Shown here: piece by piece, positions 8,409-14,447 of the stretch
Layout: each line of letters opens with the position of its first letter
Numbering within the stretch: position 1 is the first letter of the stretch
Assembly: GCA_903951185.1 (NCBI GenBank)
Contig: CAJBBC010000013.1
Span: 1 to 14,447, forward strand
Reading direction: 5' to 3'
Origin: an uncultured Actinomycetes bacterium
GTDB taxonomy: Bacteria > Actinomycetota > Actinomycetes > S36-B12 > UBA5976
Length of the DNA stretch: 14,447 nt
Notes under the pieces: generated by a model
Told to the model about the DNA's origin: nothing
Seen by the model: only the letters and a program-made list of their open reading frames with translations
Databases searched by the model: none
Program-made: the position numbers and the translations under genes

Positions 8409-8491
8409 ATCGACACCTGCCTTTGGGTAGCGTTGAGAATACTTTGGCAAAAATCCAAACTAGTTACCAGCTGGAAATTGCAGACTCAGTA
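8409..8491 (-). other. Longest intergenic gap (83 nt), with an imperfect dyad
   Basis: The spacer between rpoZ and coaBC is the longest in the window. It holds an 8-bp palindrome CCAGCTGG (8467-8474) inside an imperfect 14-bp dyad, TTTCCAGCTGGTAA, and the coaBC ribosome-binding site. I found no -35/-10 pair at proper spacing and no T-run following a stable stem, so neither a promoter nor a terminator is supported. Confidence 0.4.
8414..8418 (-). promoter_or_regulatory. Shine-Dalgarno deciding the coaBC TTG start
   Basis: AGGTG (within GCAGGTG) on the minus strand sits 5 nt before the TTG at 8408. The next residues, NIVLGVGGGIAAYK, are the expected N-terminus of CoaBC, so this site favours 8408 over the upstream in-frame TTG at 8450. 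Confidence 0.65.
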
Positions 8492-8749
8492 TTAAACAGC
8501 TTCCGGTTCAATAGTTAATTTGCCTTCATTAATTTCGCGTAGTGCGATTGAAAGCGATTTTTCTTGAGCGCCAGATTCAACTAGTGGACCTACGTATTCA
8601 AGAAGACCTTCACCAAGTTGTGAGTAGTAAGCATTGATCTGACGTGCACGCTTAGCTGCGTAAATAACTAATGCGTACTTTGAGTCCGCAACTGCTAATA
8701 AATCGTCGATCGGTGGGTTTGTGATGCCCTCTGGTGCGGCTACAGTCAC
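8492..8749 (-). CDS. rpoZ: DNA-directed RNA polymerase omega subunit
   Basis: Omega is the small subunit that helps fold and bind the beta-prime subunit of RNA polymerase. The 85-residue protein has the actinobacterial layout: a short variable N-terminus, then NPPIDDLLAVADSKYALVIYAAKRARQINAYY (11-42) containing the conserved AKRARQIN (32-39), then GLLEYVGPLVES and a C-terminal KSLSIALREINEGKL (64-78). The start is GTG at 8749, with a strong AGGAG 7 nt upstream. It follows gmk by 27 nt. The gmk-rpoZ pair is widely conserved in bacteria and here leads into coaBC and metK in the order seen in many actinobacteria. Confidence 0.95.
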   Translation of the reverse strand: MTVAAPEGITNPPIDDLLAVADSKYALVIYAAKRARQINAYYSQLGEGLLEYVGPLVESGAQEKSLSIALREINEGKLTIEPEAV

Positions 8750-8756
8750 GCTGATA

Positions 8757-8761
8757 CTCCT
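8757..8761 (-). promoter_or_regulatory. Strong Shine-Dalgarno of rpoZ
   Basis: AGGAG on the minus strand, 7 nt before the GTG start of rpoZ, is the strongest ribosome-binding site in the window. It settles the choice of a GTG start for this small gene. Confidence 0.75.
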
Positions 8762-8776
8762 GGAAATTTATGGGGA

Positions 8777-9328
8777 TTAACTTAAATATTGTACCAATTG
8801 CGCAGCAGCCCGATTAACATCGTCATTTACGATCACATAATCGAATAAACCCTTAGATTCCAACTCTTTGAGCGCAGCATCAAGTCTGGCTTGTACTTGT
8901 GTTTGCGATTCAGTCCCCCGCCCAGCCAGGCGCGCTTCAAGGTCAGCCCAGGTCGGTGGTTCCAAGAAAACAAGTAATGCTTCTGACATTGATTCACGAA
9001 TTTGCCCCGCACCTTGAACTTCAATTTCAAGTAAAACTGGAATTCCAGCTGCAAGTTTTTCTTCAACGGGTTTGCGCGGTGTGCCATAACGATTATTTGT
9101 GTAATTAGCCCATTCCAATAATTCATTGTTAGCAATCATTTGATCGAACTGTTCATCAGTTACGTAAAAGTAATTAACGCCGTCAACTTCACCAGGACGC
9201 GGTGCGCGTGTAGTTGCGGACACTGAAACCCAAGTATTTGGCAAAACTGATAGAGCTTCTTTAATTACTGATGACTTTCCAACTCCACTTGGCCCGGCCA
9301 GCACAACTAAATGTGCTCGGGTTGTCAT
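8777..9328 (-). CDS. gmk: Guanylate kinase
   Basis: Gmk phosphorylates GMP (and dGMP) to GDP using ATP, an essential step to GTP. The 183-residue length is normal. The P-loop is GPSGVGKSS (12-20). The guanylate kinase signature runs TTRAPRPGEVDGVNYFYV (39-56), including the GMP-binding Arg41. NRYGTPRKPVEEKLAAG and VLLEIEVQGAGQIR are typical of the GMP-binding and core regions, and LEARLAGRGTES is the lid segment. The start is ATG at 9328, overlapping the mihF stop by 4 nt (ATGA). AGGA lies 9 nt upstream, inside the end of mihF. The mihF-gmk pairing is conserved across actinobacteria. Confidence 0.97.
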   Translation of the reverse strand: MTTRAHLVVLAGPSGVGKSSVIKEALSVLPNTWVSVSATTRAPRPGEVDGVNYFYVTDEQFDQMIANNELLEWANYTNNRYGTPRKPVEEKLAAGIPVLLEIEVQGAGQIRESMSEALLVFLEPPTWADLEARLAGRGTESQTQVQARLDAALKELESKGLFDYVIVNDDVNRAAAQLVQYLS

Positions 9329-9684
9329 GGTTGTATTTCCTGCAGCGTAGAAGGCTTAGTTAACGAAGCACGCTTAGCAAGGGCATCAAGTAATGCTTGG
9401 GCTTGGTGCTGACCAAGTCCTTTCATTCGACGCGATGGAGCGATACCGCATTTTTGCATTAGTGAAGTGGCTTTAACTTTGCCAAAAGCTGGCAGTGCTT
9501 CAAGTACAGAAATAACCTTCATGCCAGAAATAATTTCATCCTGATCTGACACTTTTACTAAATCTGAAAATGTTAAGGCGCGATCTTTTAGCTGTTGTTT
9601 AACCTGAGCTCGACGAACGCGAATTTCAACGGCTTTGGCTGAGGCAGCAATGCGTTGCTCATGCGTTAAAACCGGAACTGCCAT
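9325..9684 (-). CDS. mihF: Actinobacterial integration host factor MihF
   Basis: MihF is the actinobacterial nucleoid-associated protein, named for its role in mycobacteriophage L5 integration and unrelated in fold to the E. coli HU/IHF proteins. The 119-residue protein has a basic N-terminal helix (HEQRIAASAKAVEIRVRRAQVKQQLKD, roughly 8-34) and a C-terminal DNA-binding region, ISVLEALPAFGKVKATSLMQ (58-77) followed by KCGIAPSRRMKGLGQHQAQALLDAL (78-102), where GIAPSRRxxGLG is diagnostic. A tail of about 17 residues (ending STLQEIQP) goes beyond the usual ~105-residue length. The start is ATG at 9684, 12 nt after pyrF, with no clear ribosome-binding site. Its place between pyrF and gmk matches the known actinobacterial order. 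Confidence 0.94.
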   Translation of the reverse strand: MAVPVLTHEQRIAASAKAVEIRVRRAQVKQQLKDRALTFSDLVKVSDQDEIISGMKVISVLEALPAFGKVKATSLMQKCGIAPSRRMKGLGQHQAQALLDALAKRASLTKPSTLQEIQP

Positions 9685-9696
9685 AACGAAATGTTA

Positions 9697-10398
9697 CTAG
9701 AGCAGGCTGGCGGCTATCTGCTCGGCTGCTAGTCCGATATCGCTACTGCCAGTAATCGGTCGACCGATTACAAGTAAGTCAGCACCATCAGCAATTGCCT
9801 GCTGAGGTGTTGCAATTCGCTTCTGATCTCCGGCATCACTACCGGCCGGACGAACGCCTGGGGTGATTAAAGTTGCGGCATTACCAACTTCAGCCCGCAC
9901 TGCGGCAACCTCTTGTGGTGAACAAACAATTGCTCGTGCGCCAGCTGCTACTGACATAGCCGCTAAACGTTTAACGATGTCTTGTGCAGTACCGCTCCAG
10001 CCCATTGCCGAAAGTTGTTCTTGGGTAAGTGAAGTCAAAATAGTTACCGCAGTTACAAAAGTGTCCGGCACAGCTTCAACTGCTGCCTTGATCATATCCG
10101 CGCCACCAGAGGCATGTACGGTCAAATACTTGGGATTCAGAATTGAGATACTTTCGGCGGCGCCGGCAACAGTTGCAGGAATATCATGGAGTTTTAAATC
10201 AAGAAAAATATCACAGCCCGAAGCTGCTCTGGCGGTATCAACGCTGGCATGTCCATCCCGCAAGAAAACTTCAAGACCAACTTTTACTACCTGAACATGT
10301 GGACCAACAGCAGTAGCCCAATTTTGTGCAGTAGCTAAATCAGGCGCATCTAAGGCAACAGCGATCGGTGCTTTTTTTGAATTCTGATTAACGCTCAT
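9697..10398 (-). CDS. pyrF: Orotidine 5'-phosphate decarboxylase, type I
   Basis: PyrF converts OMP to UMP, the last step of de novo pyrimidine synthesis. With the start at 10398 it has 233 residues, normal for the short type I family. Active-site residues visible are Asp17 (VALDAPD), Lys39 (VVKVGLE) and the Asp-Lys-Asp charge network in FLDLKLHDIPATV (Asp67, Lys69, Asp72). The C-terminal phosphate loop is PGVRPAG and the final Arg is in VIGRPIT. An ATG six codons upstream (10416) is possible, but GGAG lies 6 nt before the 10398 ATG and the extra residues are not conserved. The gene overlaps pyrD by 11 nt. Mycobacteria and streptomycetes usually carry the longer type II enzyme, so type I is mildly notable here. 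Confidence 0.96.
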   Translation of the reverse strand: MSVNQNSKKAPIAVALDAPDLATAQNWATAVGPHVQVVKVGLEVFLRDGHASVDTARAASGCDIFLDLKLHDIPATVAGAAESISILNPKYLTVHASGGADMIKAAVEAVPDTFVTAVTILTSLTQEQLSAMGWSGTAQDIVKRLAAMSVAAGARAIVCSPQEVAAVRAEVGNAATLITPGVRPAGSDAGDQKRIATPQQAIADGADLLVIGRPITGSSDIGLAAEQIAASLL

Positions 10399-11389
10399 GT
10401 GCAGCTCCGATTGCATCTGTAAGTTTTGTGAAACCGCGTTTTGCTAACTCGGCCCCAAGTTCATCGGCTATCCGCCAAGGTGCGCCAGGATCGCCAAAAA
10501 CAACTGTGCCAATACTTACTGCGCTTGCTCCGGCGGCAATAAATTCCAAAGCATCATGGCCAGTTCTAATTCCGCCCATACCTAAAATCGGTAACTGCGG
10601 TAGCGCAGCGTGCACTTGATAAACAGCGCGAACAGCAACTGGTCGAATGGCTGGGCCAGATAAGCCACCAGTTCGCCCGCCTAACATCGGCTTCATTCGA
10701 TCTAAATCGATAACCATGCCAAGCAAAGTGTTAATCATCGAAACACCGTCGACGCCAGCTTCAACAACACTTTGGGCAATTTCAACAATGTCAGTTACAT
10801 CAGGTGAAAGTTTTGCCAAAATAGGTGCCGAGCTAGTCCATTCACGACGAACTGTTTCAATCACACTGGCTGCTGAAAATGGATTGCACGCAAAAACTTG
10901 ACCGCGACTTTCCACATTTGGACAACTTATATTTACTTCGAGTGCGGCAATACCGGGAACATCTTTTAACCGGTTAGCTAATTCGCCGAATTCATCAACA
11001 TTATTTCCGGCGATCGAAACGATTGTGGTTACCCCGTTTTCGGTTAACCAGGAAAGGTCTTTTTCTAGAAAAGCTTCAATCCCCGGACCTTGTAACCCAA
11101 TTGAGTTAAGCATTCCACTTGGTGTTTCGGCCATCCGAGGTGTTGGGCGACCAGACCTTGGATTTTTCATAATACTTTTTGTTACGACGGCGCCCAATGT
11201 ACGCACATCACCGAATTGAGCTAACTCTCGACCAGCAGCAGCGCAACCCGATGCAGTTGCCGTTGGTGCTTGTAGTTGCAACGACCCTAGTGAAGTTGTT
11301 AAGTCAATTGAGCTCGATACATCAGGTATTTTTCGTGCCGGCATTTTTCGGGCCGGTATTTCTTGATCTGGCGTTTCTAGATCGGACAT
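10388..11389 (-). CDS. pyrD: Dihydroorotate dehydrogenase, class 1B catalytic subunit
   Basis: PyrD oxidises dihydroorotate to orotate on FMN. The 333-residue protein is a class 1 TIM barrel: Lys71 in VVTKS, PRMAETPSGMLNSIGLQGPG (84-103), catalytic Cys156 in EVNISCPNV with Asn153 and Asn158, Lys193 in LAKLSPDV, and the FMN-phosphate segment GMGGIRTG. Catalytic Cys rather than Ser, plus the adjacent pyrK, marks class 1B, whose electrons leave through PyrK to NAD. Before the conserved core (IDLTTSLGSLQLQAPTATASG, from residue 28) there is a ~27-residue hydrophilic extension with a threefold repeat, EIPAR-KMPAR-KIPDV. The start is ATG at 11389, sharing one base with the pyrK stop (TAATG). An internal start at Met16 is possible but would break that coupling. 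Confidence 0.95.
   Translation of the reverse strand: MSDLETPDQEIPARKMPARKIPDVSSSIDLTTSLGSLQLQAPTATASGCAAAGRELAQFGDVRTLGAVVTKSIMKNPRSGRPTPRMAETPSGMLNSIGLQGPGIEAFLEKDLSWLTENGVTTIVSIAGNNVDEFGELANRLKDVPGIAALEVNISCPNVESRGQVFACNPFSAASVIETVRREWTSSAPILAKLSPDVTDIVEIAQSVVEAGVDGVSMINTLLGMVIDLDRMKPMLGGRTGGLSGPAIRPVAVRAVYQVHAALPQLPILGMGGIRTGHDALEFIAAGASAVSIGTVVFGDPGAPWRIADELGAELAKRGFTKLTDAIGAAHER
10405..10408 (-). promoter_or_regulatory. Shine-Dalgarno deciding the pyrF start
   Basis: GGAG inside the 3' end of pyrD lies 6 nt before the ATG at 10398. It favours that start over the ATG at 10416, so pyrF overlaps pyrD by 11 nt. Confidence 0.65.
11318..11362 (-). repeat. Three 15-bp tandem units in the pyrD N-terminal extension
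   Basis: In the pyrD frame the codons read GAA ATA CCG GCC CGA, then AAA ATG CCG GCA CGA, then AAA ATA CCT GAT GTA, encoding EIPAR, KMPAR and KIPDV (residues 10-24). The first two units are close copies and the third is diverged. The unit length keeps the reading frame. It looks like a local slippage duplication in a non-essential, basic and proline-containing N-terminal tail. Confidence 0.7.
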
Positions 11390-12237
11390 TAGTGCCCACC
11401 ACCCGTTGGTGCGCCAAAAGTATCGGCCGGAATAGTGTCAACATCATCCCAACGCACTCGGTCACCGCGAAAAACTGGACCCTCAACACATGAGCGAACC
11501 ATTCGAGTTACGCCGTCATCGCCAATAACTGGCAGTACACAGGTCATACAAACACCAATGCCACAAGCCATCGCTTCTTCAACTGCACATTGACTATAGG
11601 CAGCTAACTCTTTTGAAACTTGAGCAACGGCTTTAAGCATCGGCATTGGTCCGCAAGCATAAACAGCTTTTGCTGAAACTCGCTTTATTGCATCTGGCAA
11701 TACATCGGTTACGCGGCCACGAACTCCAGATGAGCCATCATCTGTTGTGACGGTAACTACATCAGCGATTGCTTTAGATTCGAGTACTCCAAATAATTTA
11801 TCCTCGGTGGCAGCGCCTAAAACAACTTCAACTGAACAACCTAGTTGCTTAAGTTGCTGGGCTAACATCATCATCGGTGCTGCGCCATATCCGCCGGCTA
11901 CTAAAACGCAGCCAACTGGTTGACGTGGTAACGCAAATGGTTTACCAAGCGGCGCAATAATGTCTAGTTGAGTTCCAGCTTTTTGTTCAGCTAACCATTG
12001 GGTACCTTGGCCGTGCGCGGCAAAAATAACTTCAATCGATTTGTCTGCAGTTGCGCGATGAATAGAAAATGCCCGCCTAAGTAGCATGCCACTGCCAACT
12101 CCACCAACAGCTATTGCGACGAAGTGACCGGGCTCGACATAGTTTGCAACTTCCGGGGCTTCAAGTACTAAATGTAAGTAGCTGCCGCTTGGTTCAATTG
12201 AGATTATTCGAGACTTTATTTGTTTGGCGTTACTCAT
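11389..12237 (-). CDS. pyrK: Dihydroorotate dehydrogenase electron-transfer subunit PyrK
   Basis: PyrK carries FAD and a [2Fe-2S] cluster and passes electrons from PyrD to NAD. The 282-residue protein belongs to the ferredoxin-reductase family. The FAD-binding motif is RRAFSIH (54-60). The NAD-binding half has VLVAGGYGAAPMM (111-123) and YACGPMPMLKAV (193-204). The C-terminal cluster ligands are Cys225, Cys230, Cys233 (CGIGVCMTC) and Cys250 (RSCVEGPVF). The start is ATG at 12237, 5 nt after carB, with no strong ribosome-binding site. The stop overlaps the pyrD start by 1 nt, which suits subunits made in equal amounts. Its presence indicates a soluble, NAD-linked route to orotate rather than a quinone-linked class 2 enzyme. 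Confidence 0.95.
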   Translation of the reverse strand: MSNAKQIKSRIISIEPSGSYLHLVLEAPEVANYVEPGHFVAIAVGGVGSGMLLRRAFSIHRATADKSIEVIFAAHGQGTQWLAEQKAGTQLDIIAPLGKPFALPRQPVGCVLVAGGYGAAPMMMLAQQLKQLGCSVEVVLGAATEDKLFGVLESKAIADVVTVTTDDGSSGVRGRVTDVLPDAIKRVSAKAVYACGPMPMLKAVAQVSKELAAYSQCAVEEAMACGIGVCMTCVLPVIGDDGVTRMVRSCVEGPVFRGDRVRWDDVDTIPADTFGAPTGGGH

Positions 12238-12242
12238 TAGTT

Positions 12243-14447
12243 TTACCGCGCCAACAATTTATTTAAATCAGTGTGGTGATCTTGGATTGACTTCACTTCC
12301 ATCGGACCGAGGTGTAACGATTCAATACCAGGCGCGGCTGCGATTAAACCTTGTGCTGTTGTGATCGAAGCAATTCCAGCTAATACTGTGGCTAGGCGAA
12401 TTTCATAACCATCACGACGAGCGCCAGTGCCGTACGGAGTGTTCACAACTAAGTTAATGTCACCATCCATAATTGCTTCAACTGAAGTTTTGTGGCCAGC
12501 TGATTTACCTTCATGTTGTTTATCAATTTGGGTTGTTTCAATCCCGTGTTCAGCTAAGAATGCACCGGTACCTTTAGTGGCCATAACTTTAAAACCTAAA
12601 TTAACTAAACGCTTAACCGCATCAACTATTTTTGGTTTATCGCGATCAGCAACTGAGATAAATACAGTGCCCGACTTTGGTAATCCTTCGCGGTAAGCAG
12701 CCAGTTGAGATTTAGCAAAAGCTGAACCGAAATCATGATCGATACCCATTACTTCGCCAGTTGATTTCATTTCAGGGCCAAGTACTGTATCGACGCCATG
12801 GAAGCGACTAAATGGCAGAACTGCAGCTTTAATGCTGATTGGGCATCCGCTTGGACTATCTCCGCCATCACCAGTTTTGCGCAAGAAACCTTCAGTTCTA
12901 AGTTGGGCAATAGTGTCACCTACGGCAATTCGTGCTGCTGCTTTAGCCAGCGAGACACCAGTTGCTTTTGAAACGAATGGCACTGTTCTGGAAGCACGCG
13001 GGTTAGCTTCAAGTACATAAAGAATGCCTTCAGCCAGTGCGTACTGCACATTTAGTAAGCCACGAACGCCAGTACCTTTTGCAATTGCAATAGTTGAGTT
13101 TCGAATGTGCACTATCTGCTGCGCCGAAAGTGTGTATGGCGGTAATGAACAGGCTGAGTCACCTGAGTGAATACCAGCTTCTTCAATGTGCTCCATTACG
13201 CCACCAAGATATAAATCGGTGCCGTCATAAAGCGCATCAACATCTATTTCGATTGCATCATCTAAGAATCGATCAACTAAGACTGGGTGTTCTGGATTTA
13301 TTTCAACTGCCCGCGATAAGTAATCGCGCAACATTGTTTCATCGTAAACAATTTCCATCCCCCGGCCACCGAGGACAAAGGATGGGCGCACAAGTACTGG
13401 ATAACCAATTCGATCAGCAATTTCTTTAGCGTCATCAAATGAAGTTGCCATTCCATGTTCAGGGGCTGGCAAATTAGCTTTGGCTAAAACCTGACCGAAT
13501 GCGCCGCGTTCTTCAGCTAAGTGAATTGCTTCGGGCGTGGTACCCAAAATTGTGACACCAGCATCTTTTAAACCTTGGGCTAAGCCAAGTGGAGTTTGTC
13601 CACCTAATTGAGTAATCACACCAACAATTGGTCCAGCTAAAGTTTCGGCATGAATTACTTCAAGGACATCTTCCAGAGTTAATGGTTCAAAATACAAGCG
13701 ACTTGAAGTGTCATAGTCAGTGGAAACTGTTTCTGGGTTGCAGTTAATCATGATGGTGTCGTAACCCTTTTCCCGAAGAGTTAACGAAGCGTGGACACAT
13801 GAATAATCGAATTCAATACCCTGACCGATTCGATTTGGACCTGAGCCCAAAATAATTACCGCCGGATTACTGCGCGGACTAACTTCATTTTCAAGATCGT
13901 ATGACGAGTAGTGGTACGGAGTTTTAGCCGCAAACTCAGCAGCGCAAGTATCAACAGTTTTGTAAACCGGACGTAAATCCAAAGTGTGGCGGATTGAACG
14001 AACTTCAGCTTCCGTTAAGCCACGTATTTTGCCTATTTGGAAATCAGAAAAACCATGTCGCTTTGCATTCTCAAGTACTTCTCGATCAAGTGCGCTGGCT
14101 TGCTTAACTTCGCGGGCAACTTCACAAAGTAGGACTATTTGGTCTAAGAACCACGGATCAATTTTTGTGGCGTTAAATACTTCTTCGATTGACGCACCGG
14201 CCCACAGGGCAAGCTGTACTTCATTTAAGCGGCCGTCGCGTGGAACTTTCATTACATTAATTAATTTGGCTACATCAATTGATTTTGGATCCAGGGACCA
14301 GTCGAATACGGCTTCTTTACGTTCGATTGACCGCAACGCTTTTTGCAAACTTTCGGTGAAGTTACGACCAATTGCCATTGCTTCACCGACTGATTTCATA
14401 GTTGTTGTCAGTGTTTGATCAGCATTTGGGAATTTTTCAAAAGCAAA
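12243..14447 (-). CDS. carB: Carbamoyl-phosphate synthase large subunit (partial, 5' end off the window)
   Basis: CarB makes carbamoyl phosphate from bicarbonate, ammonia supplied by CarA, and two ATP, feeding pyrimidine and arginine synthesis. The open frame runs to the right edge, giving 734 residues; about 365 N-terminal residues (most of the first ATP-grasp unit) are missing compared with the usual ~1,070-1,100. The frame before the first in-window ATG (14399) reads FAFEKFPNADQTLTTT, a typical CarB sequence, so that ATG is not the start. Visible parts: end of domain one (KSVGEAMAIGR), oligomerisation domain (about 45-195), second ATP-grasp unit beginning IILGSGPNRIGQGIEFD (198-214) with NCNPETVSTDYD, RPSFVLGGRGM and LEANPRASRTVPF (479-491), and the C-terminal MGS-like allosteric domain from about 593 (VFISVADRDK; VVNTPYGTGARRDGYEIR). 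carA probably lies just upstream, outside the window. Confidence 0.97.
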   Translation of the reverse strand, partial: FAFEKFPNADQTLTTTMKSVGEAMAIGRNFTESLQKALRSIERKEAVFDWSLDPKSIDVAKLINVMKVPRDGRLNEVQLALWAGASIEEVFNATKIDPWFLDQIVLLCEVAREVKQASALDREVLENAKRHGFSDFQIGKIRGLTEAEVRSIRHTLDLRPVYKTVDTCAAEFAAKTPYHYSSYDLENEVSPRSNPAVIILGSGPNRIGQGIEFDYSCVHASLTLREKGYDTIMINCNPETVSTDYDTSSRLYFEPLTLEDVLEVIHAETLAGPIVGVITQLGGQTPLGLAQGLKDAGVTILGTTPEAIHLAEERGAFGQVLAKANLPAPEHGMATSFDDAKEIADRIGYPVLVRPSFVLGGRGMEIVYDETMLRDYLSRAVEINPEHPVLVDRFLDDAIEIDVDALYDGTDLYLGGVMEHIEEAGIHSGDSACSLPPYTLSAQQIVHIRNSTIAIAKGTGVRGLLNVQYALAEGILYVLEANPRASRTVPFVSKATGVSLAKAAARIAVGDTIAQLRTEGFLRKTGDGGDSPSGCPISIKAAVLPFSRFHGVDTVLGPEMKSTGEVMGIDHDFGSAFAKSQLAAYREGLPKSGTVFISVADRDKPKIVDAVKRLVNLGFKVMATKGTGAFLAEHGIETTQIDKQHEGKSAGHKTSVEAIMDGDINLVVNTPYGTGARRDGYEIRLATVLAGIASITTAQGLIAAAPGIESLHLGPMEVKSIQDHHTDLNKLLAR

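Noticed and set aside
8409..8450. Longer coaBC using the TTG at 8450
   Set aside because: The 14 extra residues are outside the conserved domain and the ribosome-binding site points to the TTG at 8408. It remains possible.
8443..8459. Small inverted repeat TTTGG/CCAAA, considered as a terminator after rpoZ
   Set aside because: The stem is only 5 bp, AT-rich, with a 7-nt loop and no following T-run.
8833..9135. A 100-codon minus-strand frame inside gmk
   Set aside because: It is a shifted reading of the guanylate kinase gene, which is intact from P-loop to C-terminus.
12243..14399. carB as a complete 718-codon gene starting at the ATG at 14399
   Set aside because: The frame continues to the right edge and encodes typical CarB residues before that Met, so the gene is cut by the window.
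13984..14418. A long plus-strand open frame (144 codons) opposite carB, and many shorter plus-strand frames elsewhere
   Set aside because: They lie antisense to strongly conserved genes, have no recognisable family features or ribosome-binding context, and are explained by codon bias of the real genes.

Overview
The window is a 14.4 kb block of housekeeping genes, all on the minus strand, so transcription runs from high to low coordinates. It suggests a streamlined, low-to-mid-40s %GC actinobacterium (three 60-base lines counted by eye gave 40-48% G+C). The actinobacterial signs are a MihF-type integration host factor between pyrF and gmk, a PriA that has lost its helicase Walker A but kept its zinc cysteines, an actinobacterial-type RpoZ, and the gene order carB-pyr-mihF-gmk-rpoZ-coaBC-metK-priA-def-fmt-rsmB-rpe-ribD. 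The low GC and very tight packing resemble freshwater acI-type (Nanopelagicales-like) lineages. That placement is an inference, not something shown by a marker gene.

Layout in transcription order, from right to left. Pyrimidine synthesis: carB (5' part outside the window), pyrK, pyrD and pyrF, encoding carbamoyl phosphate synthase, an NAD-linked class 1B dihydroorotate dehydrogenase pair, and OMP decarboxylase. Chromosome, nucleotide and transcription genes: mihF, gmk and rpoZ. Cofactors: coaBC for coenzyme A and metK for S-adenosylmethionine. Replication restart: priA. Translation start and ribosome maturation: def, fmt and rsmB. Carbohydrate and flavin metabolism: rpe, then ribD, whose 3' part lies off the left edge.

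There are 13 complete and 2 partial genes. Spacers are tiny: the largest is 83 nt (rpoZ-coaBC) and most are below 35 nt. Five junctions overlap: pyrK/pyrD and rpe/ribD by 1 nt, mihF/gmk and fmt/rsmB by 4 nt, and pyrD/pyrF by 11 nt. Of the 14 visible starts, 8 are ATG, 5 GTG and 1 TTG. I see no terminator hairpin, riboswitch, tRNA, insertion sequence or CRISPR array, so the whole window could be read as one long operon. Functional links exist between neighbours: MetK makes the SAM that RsmB uses; Def and Fmt remove and add the formyl group on initiator methionine; PyrK and PyrD form one enzyme; CarB to PyrF supply UMP, while Gmk acts on the purine side.

I did not find a novel system here. The more notable details are a 15-bp in-frame triplication in an N-terminal extension of PyrD, a shared sequence at two stop/start junctions, the degenerate PriA, and a type I PyrF where many high-GC actinobacteria carry type II.
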